From: Pseudoalteromonas rubra
GTDB lineage: Bacteria; Pseudomonadota; Gammaproteobacteria; Enterobacterales; Alteromonadaceae
DNA: 64,000 nucleotides
Direction of reading: 5' to 3'
Assembly: GCF_005887115.1 (NCBI RefSeq)
Contig: NZ_PNCJ01000014.1
Location: 124,001-188,000 of the forward strand
This document shows, piece by piece, positions 17,102 to 29,679 of this stretch. Within the stretch, counting starts at the first letter, position 1; each line of letters begins with the position of its first letter. The translations under genes were made by a program, and so were the position numbers. The notes under the pieces were generated by a model, which did no database searches, was not told the origin of the DNA, and saw only the letters and a list, made by a program, of their open reading frames with translations.

Positions 17102-17851
17102 ATGTCTTTAAAGATAAAAGCAGCGAAATTATCAGATGTCATTCTGGAGCAACTGGAAAATATGATCCTCGAAGGGTCGTTGATGCCAGGGGAAAAGCTG
17201 CCGCCGGAGCGTGAACTGGCCAAGCAGTTTGAAGTGTCGCGGCCATCGCTGCGAGAAGCAATTCAGAAGCTTGAAGCCAAAGGGCTGGTTACCCGACGTC
17301 AGGGTGGCGGTACCTATGTAAAAAATCAGCTTGAAGAGGGTCTCACTGATCCCTTATTCGAGTTGATCAGTAAACACCCCGAGTCGCAGTTTGATTTGCT
17401 GGAGTTTCGTCATGCCCTTGAGGGCATTGCAGCGTACTACGCCGCCATGCGTGGCACGCAAACGGATCTCGATAAAGTGGAACAAAGCTTTGATGACATC
17501 GCCAGCGTTGGCGATGATTTGGTGCAAAAGGCCAGAGCCATCAATACCTTCCATTTTACCGTCGCAGAAGCCTCACACAATGTGGTGTTGCTGCATCTGA
17601 TGCGGGGCATGCAGTCTTTACTGGAACAAAATGTATTGCAGAACTTAACGGTGTTAGTGCAAAAGCCGGATGCCAGCGCACAGCTTGCCCATCATCGCGA
17701 GGTGTTAAAAAACGCCGTGATCGAAGGTAAGCCTGAGCAGGCAAGACTGGCCAGTAACGCGCACTTAGCCTTTATCGAAGAGGCGTTGCTGGAAGCCGGG
17801 CGGGAGCGGTCGCGCATTGAGCGCAGCTTGCGTCGCACCAAAGCACAGTAG
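17102..17851 (+). CDS. pdhR: pyruvate dehydrogenase complex repressor
   Basis: 249-residue GntR/FadR-type regulator. The N-terminal winged helix (residues 8-75) contains PGEKLPPERELAKQFEVSRPSLREAIQKLEAKGLV; the FCD ligand domain (about 95-225) has the FRHALEGIAAYYAA and FHFTVAEASHN helices that hold the metal and effector histidines. Pyruvate binding releases PdhR from its operator. It is followed 68 bp later by aceE on the same strand, and a PdhR box lies in its own promoter, so both family and context give the assignment. No strong Shine-Dalgarno is seen. Confidence 0.95.
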   Translation: MSLKIKAAKLSDVILEQLENMILEGSLMPGEKLPPERELAKQFEVSRPSLREAIQKLEAKGLVTRRQGGGTYVKNQLEEGLTDPLFELISKHPESQFDLLEFRHALEGIAAYYAAMRGTQTDLDKVEQSFDDIASVGDDLVQKARAINTFHFTVAEASHNVVLLHLMRGMQSLLEQNVLQNLTVLVQKPDASAQLAHHREVLKNAVIEGKPEQARLASNAHLAFIEEALLEAGRERSRIERSLRRTKAQ

Positions 17852-17919
17852 TACACAAACAGAGCCATAAGCTAACGCTATAGAATAAATTCGTATTTTA
17901 AACATAAGGAACACTCCAT

Positions 17920-20586
<2,667 letters not shown>

Positions 20587-20597
20587 GAGGCTAAGTG

Positions 20598-22484
20598 ATG
20601 GCAATCGAAATTCATGTACCAGATATTGGCGCCGATGAGGTTGAAGTAACCGAGATTTTGGTCAGCGTTGGCGACACGGTAGAAGAAGAGCAGTCGCTGA
20701 TCACCGTTGAAGGCGACAAAGCGTCAATGGAAGTGCCTGCTGCGCAAGCGGGTACAGTTAAAGAAATCAAGATCAGTGAAGGCGACAAAGTGTCGACTGG
20801 TTCACTGATCATGGTCTTCGAAGCAGCGGGCGATGCGCCTGCTGCTGAGGCAGCACCTGCCCCAGCTCCGGCTGCTGCGGCGCCAGCCCCGGCAACTGCT
20901 GAAGTGAAAGAAGTTCACGTACCAGACATAGGTGGTGACGAAGTTGAAGTCACTGAAATTCTGGTTGCGGTTGGCGATAGCGTTGAAGCCGAGCAGTCTT
21001 TGATCACGGTTGAAGGTGACAAGGCTTCAATGGAAGTTCCAGCACCATTTGCCGGTACAGTGAAAGAAATCAAAGTTGAGATTGGCGGCAAAGTGGCCAC
21101 CGGCAGCTTAGTTTTTGTGTTTGAAACTGCGAGTGCAGCAGCACCGGTTGCAGCAGAAACTGCGCCTGCCGCAGCCCCGGTTGAAGCAACGCCTTCACTG
21201 CAGGAAGTACAAGTACCAGATATCGGTGGCGACGAAGTTGAAGTCACTGAAATCATGGTGGCAGTAGGTGACAGCGTTGAAGAAGAACAGTCTTTGATCA
21301 CCGTTGAAGGCGACAAGGCCTCAATGGAAGTGCCTGCGCCATTTGCCGGTACTGTGAAAGAAATCAAAGTTGCTGCTGGCGACAAAGTGTCAACGGGCTC
21401 ACTGATCTTCGTATTTGAAACTGTTGCAGCTACAGCACCAGCTCCGGCAGCACCTGCTGCGCCTGCAGCTGCACCGGCTCCGGCGGCCAAAACGGCTCCG
21501 GCAGCGGCTCCCGCGCCAAGTGCAGCCAAAGACGAGTTTGTTGCTAATGATGATTATGCCCATGCCTCGCCTGTGGTACGTCGTCTGGCGCGCGAGTTTG
21601 GCGTTAACCTGGCACGCGTTAAAGGTACTGGCCGTAAGAACCGTGTACTGAAAGAAGACGTGCAGAACTATGTGAAAGAACTGGTTCGTAAGGTTGAGTC
21701 TGGCGAGATCAGCAAAGGCGGCAGCACAGGTGGCGGTGAGCTGGGTCTGATCCCTTGGCCAAAAGTCGACTTCAGCAAGTTTGGCGAAGTCGAAGAGAAG
21801 AAACTTTCTCGCATCCAAAAGATCTCTGGCGCTAACCTGCACCGTAACTGGGTTCAGATCCCACACGTGACGCAGTTTGACGAAGCCGACATCACCACGC
21901 TGGAAGCATTCCGTAAAGAGCAGAATGTGCTGGCAGAGAAGAAGAAAATGGGCGTGAAGATCACCCCATTGGTATTCGTGATGAAAGCAGCGGCAAAAGC
22001 ACTGGAAGAGTTCCCGACCTTTAACTCATCGCTGTCAGAAGATGGTGAAAGCCTGATCCTGAAGAAGTATGTAAACATCGGTGTGGCAGTGGATACGCCT
22101 AATGGTCTGGTTGTGCCTGTCTTCAAAGATGTCAACAAGAAAGGCATCATCGAGCTGTCTCGCGAGCTGATGGACGTCTCTAAGAAAGCCCGTGAAGGTA
22201 AGCTGACTGCGGCTGATATGCAGGGCGGTTGTTTCACTATCTCAAGCCTGGGTGGCATCGGCGGTACGGCATTTACGCCAATCGTGAATGCTCCGGAAGT
22301 GGCTATCTTAGGTGTCTCTAAATCTGAGATGAAGCCGAAGTGGAATGGTAAAGAGTTTGAGCCGCGCCTGATGGTGCCGCTGAGCTGTTCATACGACCAC
22401 CGTGTTATTGACGGTGCACTGGCAGCCCGCTTTACTGTGACCCTGGCCAATTACCTGAGCGACATTCGTCAGCTGGTAATGTAA
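20598..22484 (+). CDS. aceF: dihydrolipoyl acetyltransferase, E2 of pyruvate dehydrogenase
   Basis: 628 residues from ATG 20598; a GTG one codon earlier is less likely. Three tandem lipoyl domains, each with the [10 protein letters not shown] lipoylation site, are separated by Ala/Pro-rich linkers. Next comes the E3/E1-binding domain ([34 protein letters not shown], in two conserved blocks) and the acyltransferase domain ending in [15 protein letters not shown] with the catalytic His and Asp. It forms the complex core and transfers acetyl to CoA. The lipoyl copies make the gene internally repetitive at the DNA level (about 20640-20770, 20940-21070 and 21230-21380). A terminator-like hairpin follows, separating it from lpd. 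Confidence 0.98.
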   Translation: MAIEIHVPDIGADEVEVTEILVSVGDTVEEEQSLITVEGDKASMEVPAAQAGTVKEIKISEGDKVSTGSLIMVFEAAGDAPAAEAAPAPAPAAAAPAPATAEVKEVHVPDIGGDEVEVTEILVAVGDSVEAEQSLITVEGDKASMEVPAPFAGTVKEIKVEIGGKVATGSLVFVFETASAAAPVAAETAPAAAPVEATPSLQEVQVPDIGGDEVEVTEIMVAVGDSVEEEQSLITVEGDKASMEVPAPFAGTVKEIKVAAGDKVSTGSLIFVFETVAATAPAPAAPAAPAAAPAPAAKTAPAAAPAPSAAKDEFVANDDYAHASPVVRRLAREFGVNLARVKGTGRKNRVLKEDVQNYVKELVRKVESGEISKGGSTGGGELGLIPWPKVDFSKFGEVEEKKLSRIQKISGANLHRNWVQIPHVTQFDEADITTLEAFRKEQNVLAEKKKMGVKITPLVFVMKAAAKALEEFPTFNSSLSEDGESLILKKYVNIGVAVDTPNGLVVPVFKDVNKKGIIELSRELMDVSKKAREGKLTAADMQGGCFTISSLGGIGGTAFTPIVNAPEVAILGVSKSEMKPKWNGKEFEPRLMVPLSCSYDHRVIDGALAARFTVTLANYLSDIRQLVM

Positions 22485-22491
22485 GTCAAAG

Positions 22492-22531
22492 CAAAACCGC
22501 ATGACCCCAGGTTGTGCGGTTTTGTCATATT
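22492..22531 (+). terminator. intrinsic terminator after aceF
   Basis: Stem CAAAACCGCA (22492-22501) / TGCGGTTTTG (22515-22524) followed by TCATATTTTTA. It lies just after the aceF stop, so part of transcription should end before lpd. That would let E3, which is shared with other 2-oxoacid complexes, be expressed separately. Confidence 0.7.
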
Positions 22532-22706
22532 TTTACTGTCCTGTCTGATATTTGGGCGGGACATCTGTGGGTGCGAATGATACACTTTCGCGCAACAAAA
22601 AACTCTCTCTGGTTGTTGGTGGCAGCGCTTGCCGATGATCAGGCACAATTGGGTGCGGATACTCACTCGAGTAGAGTCCCGTTCGAATAATAGTTAAGGT
22701 AATAAC

Positions 22707-24131
22707 ATGAGCAACGAAATCAAAACTCAAGTTGTTGTACTAGGCGGTGGTCCTGGTGGTTACTCTGCAGCATTCCGTGCAGCAGACCTAGGTTTAGAAG
22801 TTACATTGATCGAATCTCGCGATACCCTGGGTGGTGTGTGCTTGAACGTAGGTTGTATTCCTTCAAAAGCACTTTTACACGTGGCTAAGGTAATCGACGA
22901 CGCAGCTGAAATGGCTTCACACGGTGTAACTTTCGGTGCTCCTCAAATCGACCTGGACAAAATCCGTAGCTGGAAAGAGTCTGTAATTGGTCAGCTGACA
23001 GGCGGTCTGTCTGGCATGGCGAAAATGCGTAAAGTGAAAGTAGTTAGCGGCTACGGTAAATTCACCGGCTCTAACTCTATCGCGGTTGAAGGTGCTGACG
23101 GCACAACCACTGTAAACTTCGACAACGCCATCATCGCTGCGGGTTCTCAGCCTGTAAACCTGCCTTTCATCCCACAAGATGAGCGTATCATTGACTCAAC
23201 TGGCGCACTTGAACTGAAAGACGTACCAGAAAAACTACTTGTTCTGGGTGGTGGTATCATCGGTCTTGAGATGGGTACTGTGTACCGTGCACTGGGCTCA
23301 CAAATCGACGTGGTTGAATTTGCAGACCAGTTGGTTCCTGCGGCTGACAAAGACGTTATCAAGATTTACCAGAAGTACGTGAAAGACAAGTTCAACGTAA
23401 TGCTGTCTACTAAGGTTGTTGCGGTTGAAGCGAAAGAAGACGGTATCTACGTTTCTTTCGAAGGCAAGCAAGCACCAGAAGGCCAGGTACGTTACGACAA
23501 AGTACTGGTTGCTGTTGGTCGTACGCCTAACGGTAAACTGCTTGACGCAGACAAAGCGGGCGTTGCGGTTGATGAGCGTGGCTTCATCAACACAGACAAG
23601 CAAATGAAGACCAACGTAAACCACATCTACGCGATTGGTGACATCGTAGGTCAGCCTATGCTTGCACACAAAGCAGTTCACGAAGCACACGTTGCTGCTG
23701 AAGTGATCTCTGGTAAGAAACACTACTTCGATCCTAAGTGCATTCCTTCAATCGCGTACACAGATCCAGAAATCGCATGGGTTGGTGTGACTGAGAAAGA
23801 AGCGAAAGAGCAAGGTCTGAGCATTGAAACTGCGGTATTCCCGTGGGCTGCATCTGGTCGTGCAATTGCTTCTGCACGTACTGAAGGTCAGACTAAGATG
23901 ATCTTCGACAAAGAGACTGGTCGCGTGATCGGTGGTGCTATGGTTGGTATCAACGCCGGTGAAATGCTGGGCGAGATCGGCCTGGCAGTAGAGATGGGTG
24001 CAGACGCAGAAGACGTGGCACTGACTATCCACGCTCACCCAACGCTGAACGAGTCAATTGGCCTGGCGGCTGAGATCTTTGAAGGTTCAATCACTGACCT
24101 GCCTAATAAAAAGGCAGTCAAGAAGAAGTAA
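22707..24131 (+). CDS. lpdA: dihydrolipoyl dehydrogenase (E3)
   Basis: 474 residues, full family length. FAD site VVVLGGGPGGYSAAFRAADLG at the N-terminus, redox-active disulfide Cys45/Cys50 in GGVCLNVGCIPSK, NAD site LVLGGGIIGLEMG, second FAD motif YAIGDI, and the HAHPTLNES base region near residue 444 from the dimer partner. It reoxidises lipoyl groups of AceF and of related complexes. It lies 222 bp after aceF beyond a terminator hairpin, so it probably also has its own promoter. A strong terminator follows. Confidence 0.97.
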   Translation: MSNEIKTQVVVLGGGPGGYSAAFRAADLGLEVTLIESRDTLGGVCLNVGCIPSKALLHVAKVIDDAAEMASHGVTFGAPQIDLDKIRSWKESVIGQLTGGLSGMAKMRKVKVVSGYGKFTGSNSIAVEGADGTTTVNFDNAIIAAGSQPVNLPFIPQDERIIDSTGALELKDVPEKLLVLGGGIIGLEMGTVYRALGSQIDVVEFADQLVPAADKDVIKIYQKYVKDKFNVMLSTKVVAVEAKEDGIYVSFEGKQAPEGQVRYDKVLVAVGRTPNGKLLDADKAGVAVDERGFINTDKQMKTNVNHIYAIGDIVGQPMLAHKAVHEAHVAAEVISGKKHYFDPKCIPSIAYTDPEIAWVGVTEKEAKEQGLSIETAVFPWAASGRAIASARTEGQTKMIFDKETGRVIGGAMVGINAGEMLGEIGLAVEMGADAEDVALTIHAHPTLNESIGLAAEIFEGSITDLPNKKAVKKK

Positions 24132-24153
24132 TTCACGCTTCTTAATTGAACTG

Positions 24154-24184
24154 AAAAACCCGGCTTAAATAGGCCGGGTTTTTT
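24154..24184 (+). terminator. intrinsic terminator of the pdh locus
   Basis: Stem AACCCGGC (24157-24164) / GCCGGGTT (24173-24180), 8-base loop, then a run of T to 24184. A-run before the stem makes it near-symmetric. Confidence 0.88.
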
Positions 24185-24478
24185 GTGTCTGTTGCTCGCT
24201 ATATTGGGTGGTTTTTTGGCACAGTTCTTCATCCCTTTGGACTTTGCATATCGGGAGGTCGTTTTTGTTGAACGGGCAGGGACTGTACTTGCTTTAGAGG
24301 TCTCACAAAGTCTCTCTTGCTTATACCCTCAGCAGATCGCGCCGGGCGCTAATGCTCTGTAGATACTGCTCTGTAGACACCCACACCCTGTTACGCGGTT
24401 TAAAGTAACACTGCGTTGTGAGCACCGGGCCTGTATGTTAACGTGAAACGGACCGATAACAATAACAAGGACTTCGTC
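24185..24478. other. intergenic region before the beta-lactamase-like gene
   Basis: No gene supported. It contains one tandem duplication: TGCTCTGTAGA at 24353-24363 and again at 24367-24377 (14-bp period). The promoter of the downstream hydrolase should be here, but I cannot pick it out. Confidence 0.4.
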
Positions 24479-25819
24479 ATGGGAATTAAGCCGTATTATG
24501 CGGGCATTTTTGGGTTGGCAATGAGCTGTCATGTACACGCAGATAAAAGTGATTTTGACGCCACTTTGGCGTGTTATACGCAAGCTGGACAACCTGGGAT
24601 CGCAGTGCGTATTGAGCAGGGCAGTAAGCTGTTATACAGCGCTGCAAACGGCCTTGCTGATATCGAAAGTAAACTGCCACTGAATACTGAGCAGGTGTTT
24701 CAGATTGGCTCCATCACTAAGCAATTTACGGCTGCGGCCATTTTGCAATTGGCTGACAGGAAAAAACTATCGATACAGGATCCGCTGGGAAAATACATCC
24801 CGTCACTGAGCCCCGACTATGCCAAACTGACTATCGATCGGGTATTGTCACATACATCAGGATTACCAAACTACAATGAAGGCCCAGAGATAGGCGCCAA
24901 AATGGCGCATTATCGTACTTTAGATCAGATCCTGACAGAGATTGTACAGGCACCCGTATTGTACAATTCGGGTGAAGGTCATACCTATTCCAATACCGGC
25001 TATCTGCTGCTCGGTAAGATAATCGAGCAGGTATCCGGGTTAAGCTACAAAGCTTATCTGCAACAGCATATCTTTACGCCACTGGGCATGAAACACTCGC
25101 AGGTGCTCACCAAAGGTACGGGCGGCGATGAAGTAAAAGGCTATAGCTCAGTAGACAGCACAAGGGCACCTGTTGCTCCATTTCATGTTGATCGCAGTTG
25201 GATTTATTCTGCCGGTGGCATAGAAACAACCCTGGCCGATATGAGCCGCTGGCATCATGGCTTGAAAACTGGAAAAGTTGTCAAGCCTGCTTCATATCGG
25301 GCAATGGTGACCAGTGCTATTCTGAACGATGGCTCCCCAGCCACTTATGGCTATGGCTTCTATCTTCGTCCCCTGGCCGGACAAACAAGCTATTTCCACG
25401 AGGGAGGTGTACCCGGATTCCTGGCCATGTCGGCGTATTTTCCCGAGGCAGACTTGTTCGCCATTGCGCTCAGCAACCAGGACACCTTGCACCCGGGGCC
25501 TGCACTTCTGGACATGGTCGCGCAGCACCTGAATATTACGCCAAAGCCACTACCAGATGTGAAGGTGAGCGATTTTGCTAAAACTTTAGTTGGCGAGTAT
25601 CAGTCAGCTGGTCAGCAGCTGACAGTGACATTTGAGAAGGGGATTCTGTACGGGCAAAAAGGGAAAGGCGAAAAACGTAAACTGGTCGCCAGAACCAATA
25701 ACGCTTTTTCTTTTGAATGCACGCAGAATTACTATCAACTTAGTATGGCTGAAGGTAAAACCAGCCTGACTCCAGTTGGGTTGTATCGGGGTCAGGGCAA
25801 GCCGCTGTTTAAGTTGTAA
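24479..25819 (+). CDS. secreted serine hydrolase of the beta-lactamase / DD-peptidase (class C) fold
   Basis: 446 residues from ATG 24479, chosen over an ATG 12 codons earlier because an AAGG ribosome site lies 8 bases upstream and the signal peptide (MGIKPYYAGIFGLAMSCHVHA) then starts correctly. Ser78-x-x-Lys81 (SITK) is the nucleophile motif; YSNTGY supplies the Tyr-x-Asn; HEGGVPG near the C-terminal third replaces KTG, as in esterase and D-aminopeptidase members. A C-terminal domain of about 90 residues follows. These periplasmic or secreted enzymes act on D-amino peptides, esters or lactams; this sequence does not say which. A role in antibiotic resistance is not supported. Confidence 0.85.
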   Translation: MGIKPYYAGIFGLAMSCHVHADKSDFDATLACYTQAGQPGIAVRIEQGSKLLYSAANGLADIESKLPLNTEQVFQIGSITKQFTAAAILQLADRKKLSIQDPLGKYIPSLSPDYAKLTIDRVLSHTSGLPNYNEGPEIGAKMAHYRTLDQILTEIVQAPVLYNSGEGHTYSNTGYLLLGKIIEQVSGLSYKAYLQQHIFTPLGMKHSQVLTKGTGGDEVKGYSSVDSTRAPVAPFHVDRSWIYSAGGIETTLADMSRWHHGLKTGKVVKPASYRAMVTSAILNDGSPATYGYGFYLRPLAGQTSYFHEGGVPGFLAMSAYFPEADLFAIALSNQDTLHPGPALLDMVAQHLNITPKPLPDVKVSDFAKTLVGEYQSAGQQLTVTFEKGILYGQKGKGEKRKLVARTNNAFSFECTQNYYQLSMAEGKTSLTPVGLYRGQGKPLFKL

Positions 25820-25904
25820 GTGGTTTCTGCTTATTGAGAACGCATATTTGAGCGCTGTGCTTAACTATACAGGCTCAGATGACCCCTTTTTAGTCTGTGA
25901 GTAG

Positions 25905-25925
25905 ATACCGGCTCAAGGCCGGTAT
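25905..25925. repeat. short palindromic dispersed-type repeat
   Basis: ATACCGGC (25905-25912), loop TCAAG, GCCGGTAT (25918-25925), followed by GACGG. It looks like the small intergenic palindromes scattered through Pseudoalteromonas-like chromosomes; only one copy is seen here. It lies between the convergent hydrolase and NTPase genes and may act as a transcript-end hairpin. Confidence 0.5.
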
Positions 25926-26039
25926 GACGGTTGTCAAATTGACTTCGCGCCGCTAGGGTCACATAGCCATAAAGAAAAGTGCCGTTTAGCGATCAGAAAA
26001 TGCGTGGTACCCAATCATTCACTATCTTGATGCCTTCAC

Positions 26040-28508
26040 CTAAGCATATTTCACCGACCAATCTTCGATTTCGTTGAGCACTTCATCAACGGTTTCTCTA
26101 AGCTCGGCGCCCATTTTTAATACCTCATTGGGATATTTATCCTGCATTAAGGTCATCAGGGCATAGTAGATGGGTTTAAAATACTCTTTCAGCTCATATT
26201 GTTCAAACCAGCGTTCAACCAGGTTCGTCTGGCCTTTGGCGAGAAAGGCAATAAAGAGAGCGGTGAATGTTTTTTCGGCTGAACTTTCAGACTCAACAAA
26301 CTGACTGAGTAAACTGTCCATAGTTTGGGCAGCGTCCTGAAAAAGGTCATTCCAAAGCATAGTGCGAATTAATATGGCTGTAGGCCTTAACTGTGAGCTG
26401 TTTTTTACTCCCAGCTTCGCATATTGCAAAGCCGTAAGTTTGTTCTTGGGATCTGACTGAGTGTGATAGCAGAGTGCTAACATCGAATAGACAATACTAT
26501 CCTCATTATTGCTCAGGTGTTGCTTAAAATAATCAATGGCCTGTGAGAAGTTTACTTTGTATATGTTTAGAAAGCCCAACATATCCAGTACAGATTCTCC
26601 AGCACCTTGTGCGGATAAGAAGTGTTGTTCTGAAAGGTCGTATTCCCCTCCTTCCAGGTATATTTCACCCAAGATCCTGTGATAGTAACCTGTGTGTCTG
26701 CTTTCCAGTTCAGATTGCGCGGCTTGCAGAGCTGCTATGGCTTTATCCAATTGAGCAGATTTTCTATAGATACTGGTCAATATTATTGCTGCAGTGATAT
26801 TTTCAGGTTCGATGTCTGTTATTTGCTTGAATGCTATCTCGGCATCGGTATTCTTACCTAGCCTAAAATAGATAAAACCTTTTATAATCAGAGCACTAAC
26901 ACTGTCTCTTTCTTGTAACGCTTCGGCGAGCGTGAGTAGCTTGTTTGGTCTAGCTTCTTCAGCTTTATCCTCTGCCATGGCAATCAGAGCAACCTCCTCT
27001 ATAGAAAGTGCACTAACAGCCTTTTTAACAGCCTCAGTCATATCTGCCGGTTCGTCACTTTGCAGCCACTCAATCAGGATCTGTTTGTTTTTATCACCTT
27101 GCACATCTGTGATATCAATCAGTTCTTTACTCAGCGCGGCATGGCCCGCACCGCTCAGATACTGCTGAGTTTGCTCAAGAATTTGCTGTTTGTCTGTGTG
27201 CTCAAGCTGGTCACTGCACAACAATGCATTGGCAAAGGTCAGTGTGGCTTGGGGATGGCACTGGCCTGTAAGTTGCGCAAGAAAAGACTGGCTGCGGTGT
27301 TTTAGCTCGTCGCCAACGCACCAGACTTCCATAAAACGCGTCAGCCAAAGGACCCGGTTTTTGTCACGGCGTCTGCCATAGCGCATCAGATACCAGATAT
27401 TAAAAAAGCGCTCCTTAATGCGATACAGGTTGTTCTTGCTATCGGTTTTGATTTTTTCAATGACCCAGTTTTTCTCCAGCTGGCTGAGCTGGGCCGAGAT
27501 ATTTTTGCTGGGCAGGCGGGTTTTTTCGGCTATCTCCTTGGCTGAGATGGCATCCCAGTGCAGTGCGATGGCGTTGACTATGGGCTTTTGCTGTGGTGCT
27601 AGGTCGTCCATACGGTGTTTATACAGCGGCGTGGTGCGGTCTATGGTTTCTTCCAGCAGTGCATAGGTCTTGCCGTTGGCGCCTTCCATCAGAATATTAA
27701 ACAAAATAACCAGTGTGCGCGGAATACCGCCCGTTAAGCGCCGGATAGATTCAATACGCTGCGGCTCTTGCTCAAGGATAGCCAGCAACCTTTGTTCTTC
27801 ACGTTCACCACTGTGACTGGCCAGTGCCCGCAACAGCGCCTCGGTATCTGGCTTGTCTAATCCGGCTAAATTGATCACTTCAAAGAACTGGTAAAACGGG
27901 GCCTGGTGATCGTAAAAAGCTTCCAGGCTGACCGCCGAGCCACCTATCAGCCTGAAGTAAGGATTGGTGGTGAGCACTTCCCTGAGTATCTCTGTTTCTT
28001 TGCGATTAAAGTTTTCGAATAGTTCCACCAGGTTATCAATGAATAACACAACCCGTTTGTCTTGCTTTTTGAGCCGGTCACTCAGCAACTGAATTGCGGC
28101 TTTAGGGTCTGGATCCTGACCAGCAATGGCATCCAGCCCATCCAGCAGCCCGGCAAACTGGTCGTGATAATGCTCTTCCAGCTCTTCAGCGACGCGCTCC
28201 CAGAGCGTAAACAAAGAGCTGATCCCGTATTCTTCTTCTTTAAAGGTGACAGGCAGCAGCCAGGTGTTCAGCTCGTCACTTTGTGCAAGCTCTATGGCAA
28301 GGCGTCGCAGCAAGGTGGTTTTACCGGCGCCGCGCACGCCCTGGATCAGGTAATTTTGTTCGGGCACCTCTTTGTTGGTGCTGGCAATGGCACGCCAGAT
28401 TTTTTTGTATTCTTTCAGGCGGATCACAAAGTGCGTTTTTATGAACTGGTCTGATGCATTTTGTGCGTTGTATAGCTTTACGCCTTCTTTATAGTCGTCG
28501 AGTTGCAT
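26040..28508 (-). CDS. STAND-like NTPase with winged helix and TPR repeats
   Basis: 822 residues from ATG 28508; an in-frame start at 28583 lies further inside the upstream gene and has no ribosome site. P-loop GVRGAGKTTLLRRL near residue 60, Walker B RVVLFIDNLVELF, then a RLTGGIPRTL segment typical of STAND/archaeal ATPase_2 proteins. A winged helix follows (AISAKEIAEKTRLPSKNISAQLSQLEKNWVIEK), then a long helical part with tetratricopeptide-like repeats (IIKGFIYFRLGKNTDAEIAFKQI, YHRILGEIYLEGGEYDLSEQHF). This NTPase-plus-repeat layout is that of signal-sensing switches. It overlaps the end of the upstream ATPase gene by 20 bp, so the two form one operon. Function unknown; a defence or stress role is inference only. 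Confidence 0.8.
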   Translation of the reverse strand: MQLDDYKEGVKLYNAQNASDQFIKTHFVIRLKEYKKIWRAIASTNKEVPEQNYLIQGVRGAGKTTLLRRLAIELAQSDELNTWLLPVTFKEEEYGISSLFTLWERVAEELEEHYHDQFAGLLDGLDAIAGQDPDPKAAIQLLSDRLKKQDKRVVLFIDNLVELFENFNRKETEILREVLTTNPYFRLIGGSAVSLEAFYDHQAPFYQFFEVINLAGLDKPDTEALLRALASHSGEREEQRLLAILEQEPQRIESIRRLTGGIPRTLVILFNILMEGANGKTYALLEETIDRTTPLYKHRMDDLAPQQKPIVNAIALHWDAISAKEIAEKTRLPSKNISAQLSQLEKNWVIEKIKTDSKNNLYRIKERFFNIWYLMRYGRRRDKNRVLWLTRFMEVWCVGDELKHRSQSFLAQLTGQCHPQATLTFANALLCSDQLEHTDKQQILEQTQQYLSGAGHAALSKELIDITDVQGDKNKQILIEWLQSDEPADMTEAVKKAVSALSIEEVALIAMAEDKAEEARPNKLLTLAEALQERDSVSALIIKGFIYFRLGKNTDAEIAFKQITDIEPENITAAIILTSIYRKSAQLDKAIAALQAAQSELESRHTGYYHRILGEIYLEGGEYDLSEQHFLSAQGAGESVLDMLGFLNIYKVNFSQAIDYFKQHLSNNEDSIVYSMLALCYHTQSDPKNKLTALQYAKLGVKNSSQLRPTAILIRTMLWNDLFQDAAQTMDSLLSQFVESESSAEKTFTALFIAFLAKGQTNLVERWFEQYELKEYFKPIYYALMTLMQDKYPNEVLKMGAELRETVDEVLNEIEDWSVKYA

Positions 28509-29670
28509 AGCGCCCCCACCATTCTTTGAGCATGGGCGAGGTGAACTGATAACACTGCGCCTGATTGATAAAAATATAACCATCGTGGATCAGACAGTCG
28601 ATCACGTATTGGCAATTGGTTTGCTGATACTGGCTTTCCTGCGAGAGGTTAAACAAGTGGGATCCCGGCAGCTGTACATGCTCACACATCGCTGTTAATA
28701 CGTCACTTGCCAGTGTTTTTTCGCTGTCCGCAAAACGGTTTAGTCGTTCTGCCCAGTGATTAAAGTGAGATTGATACTGTATCGAAAACAGCTTGTTGTA
28801 AGCGGCGTCAATATTTGCCGGGCTGACAGAGTCCAGTCCTTCATCAAAATACACATCAACCAGCTGCATCCACAGGATCTCGATGTAATAGGGCATCAGC
28901 CAGCCAACCTTGTCGAGCAGATAATCCTGCGCTGTGGCATCAATCTGGATGGGCTCCAGTTCACGATGGTTGAGCGTGTTGATAAACTCGCGGCCCTGAG
29001 CCTGGCTTAGTGGCGCAATAGACACCGGGATGAGCACATTGATGAGATCTGACAGTGCCATTTTGCTCACCAGCGTGTCCAGCCCAATTGAGCCTGTCAG
29101 CACAAACTGCACATGTTGGTTTAGCCTTTGCTCTGACCACAACTCACGACAACCAGATAAAAATGACTCCGCGCTTTTGTGATCTTGCTGGTTATAGATT
29201 TTCTCAACAACATCCGGGAACTCGTCAATGATAAGCACCAGTTTTTTGTCCAGTGTCAGTGCACTGAGGGCGGCGCTGAGATCTCGGTGAGTGAGCTGAC
29301 GGTCCTGATGATCAAACTCGATACCCGTGGCGCCGACTGATACGCCGGTAATGCTGCTGCGAAACTTGTCAATTTGATCTTTGCCCCATTTAAAAAGGCT
29401 ACTCAGTTGGTCGGTAAACTCGGAGCGGAACAGGTTGTCTATGATCTGTTTGTAGTATTCGTGCTCGGTTGCACAGGATTGCACGATATTATAGAGAAAC
29501 ACATAGCCATCTGGTGGGTTGTCTTGCAGGTAAAACAGCATAGACGTTTTACCGACACGCCGCGGGGCAAGGACCAGCAAGTGGCTTCCGTCTCTGAGCC
29601 GCCGCAACAGCTTATTTTGATCTTTTTCTCTGGGGAAATATTTATTACCCCGAACCACCTGACCTGCCAT
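28489..29670 (-). CDS. AAA-like ATPase of the archaeal ATPase_2 type
   Basis: 393 residues from ATG 29670, which has a perfect AGGAGG five bases upstream; an in-frame start at 29700 does not. N-terminal GNKYFPREKD followed by Walker A (LAPRRVGKTSMLFYL), Walker B (KLVLIIDEFPDVV) and a sensor-like VLTGSIGLDTLV. The C-terminal part resembles a winged helix (CQYVIDCLIHDGYIFINQAQCYQFTSP) and ends LKEWWGRY, as in ATPase_2-domain proteins. First gene of a two-gene operon with the TPR NTPase. It starts immediately after an array of three palindromes, the first of which touches the ribosome site. No known function is assigned. Confidence 0.8.
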   Translation of the reverse strand: MAGQVVRGNKYFPREKDQNKLLRRLRDGSHLLVLAPRRVGKTSMLFYLQDNPPDGYVFLYNIVQSCATEHEYYKQIIDNLFRSEFTDQLSSLFKWGKDQIDKFRSSITGVSVGATGIEFDHQDRQLTHRDLSAALSALTLDKKLVLIIDEFPDVVEKIYNQQDHKSAESFLSGCRELWSEQRLNQHVQFVLTGSIGLDTLVSKMALSDLINVLIPVSIAPLSQAQGREFINTLNHRELEPIQIDATAQDYLLDKVGWLMPYYIEILWMQLVDVYFDEGLDSVSPANIDAAYNKLFSIQYQSHFNHWAERLNRFADSEKTLASDVLTAMCEHVQLPGSHLFNLSQESQYQQTNCQYVIDCLIHDGYIFINQAQCYQFTSPMLKEWWGRYATRRL

Positions 29671-29679
29671 AATGCCTCC

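Noticed and set aside
20595..21530. Strong direct DNA repeats with long minus-strand Ala/Ser/Thr-rich reading frames
   Set aside because: They are the three lipoyl domains and Ala/Pro linkers of aceF; the opposite-strand frames are composition shadows.
24479..25819. Possible acquired antibiotic-resistance beta-lactamase
   Set aside because: Has SxxK and YxN but HEGG in place of KTG, like esterase and peptidase members; no mobile element nearby.
25905..25925. Possible CRISPR repeat or attachment site
   Set aside because: Only one copy and no spacers; it fits an isolated intergenic palindrome.
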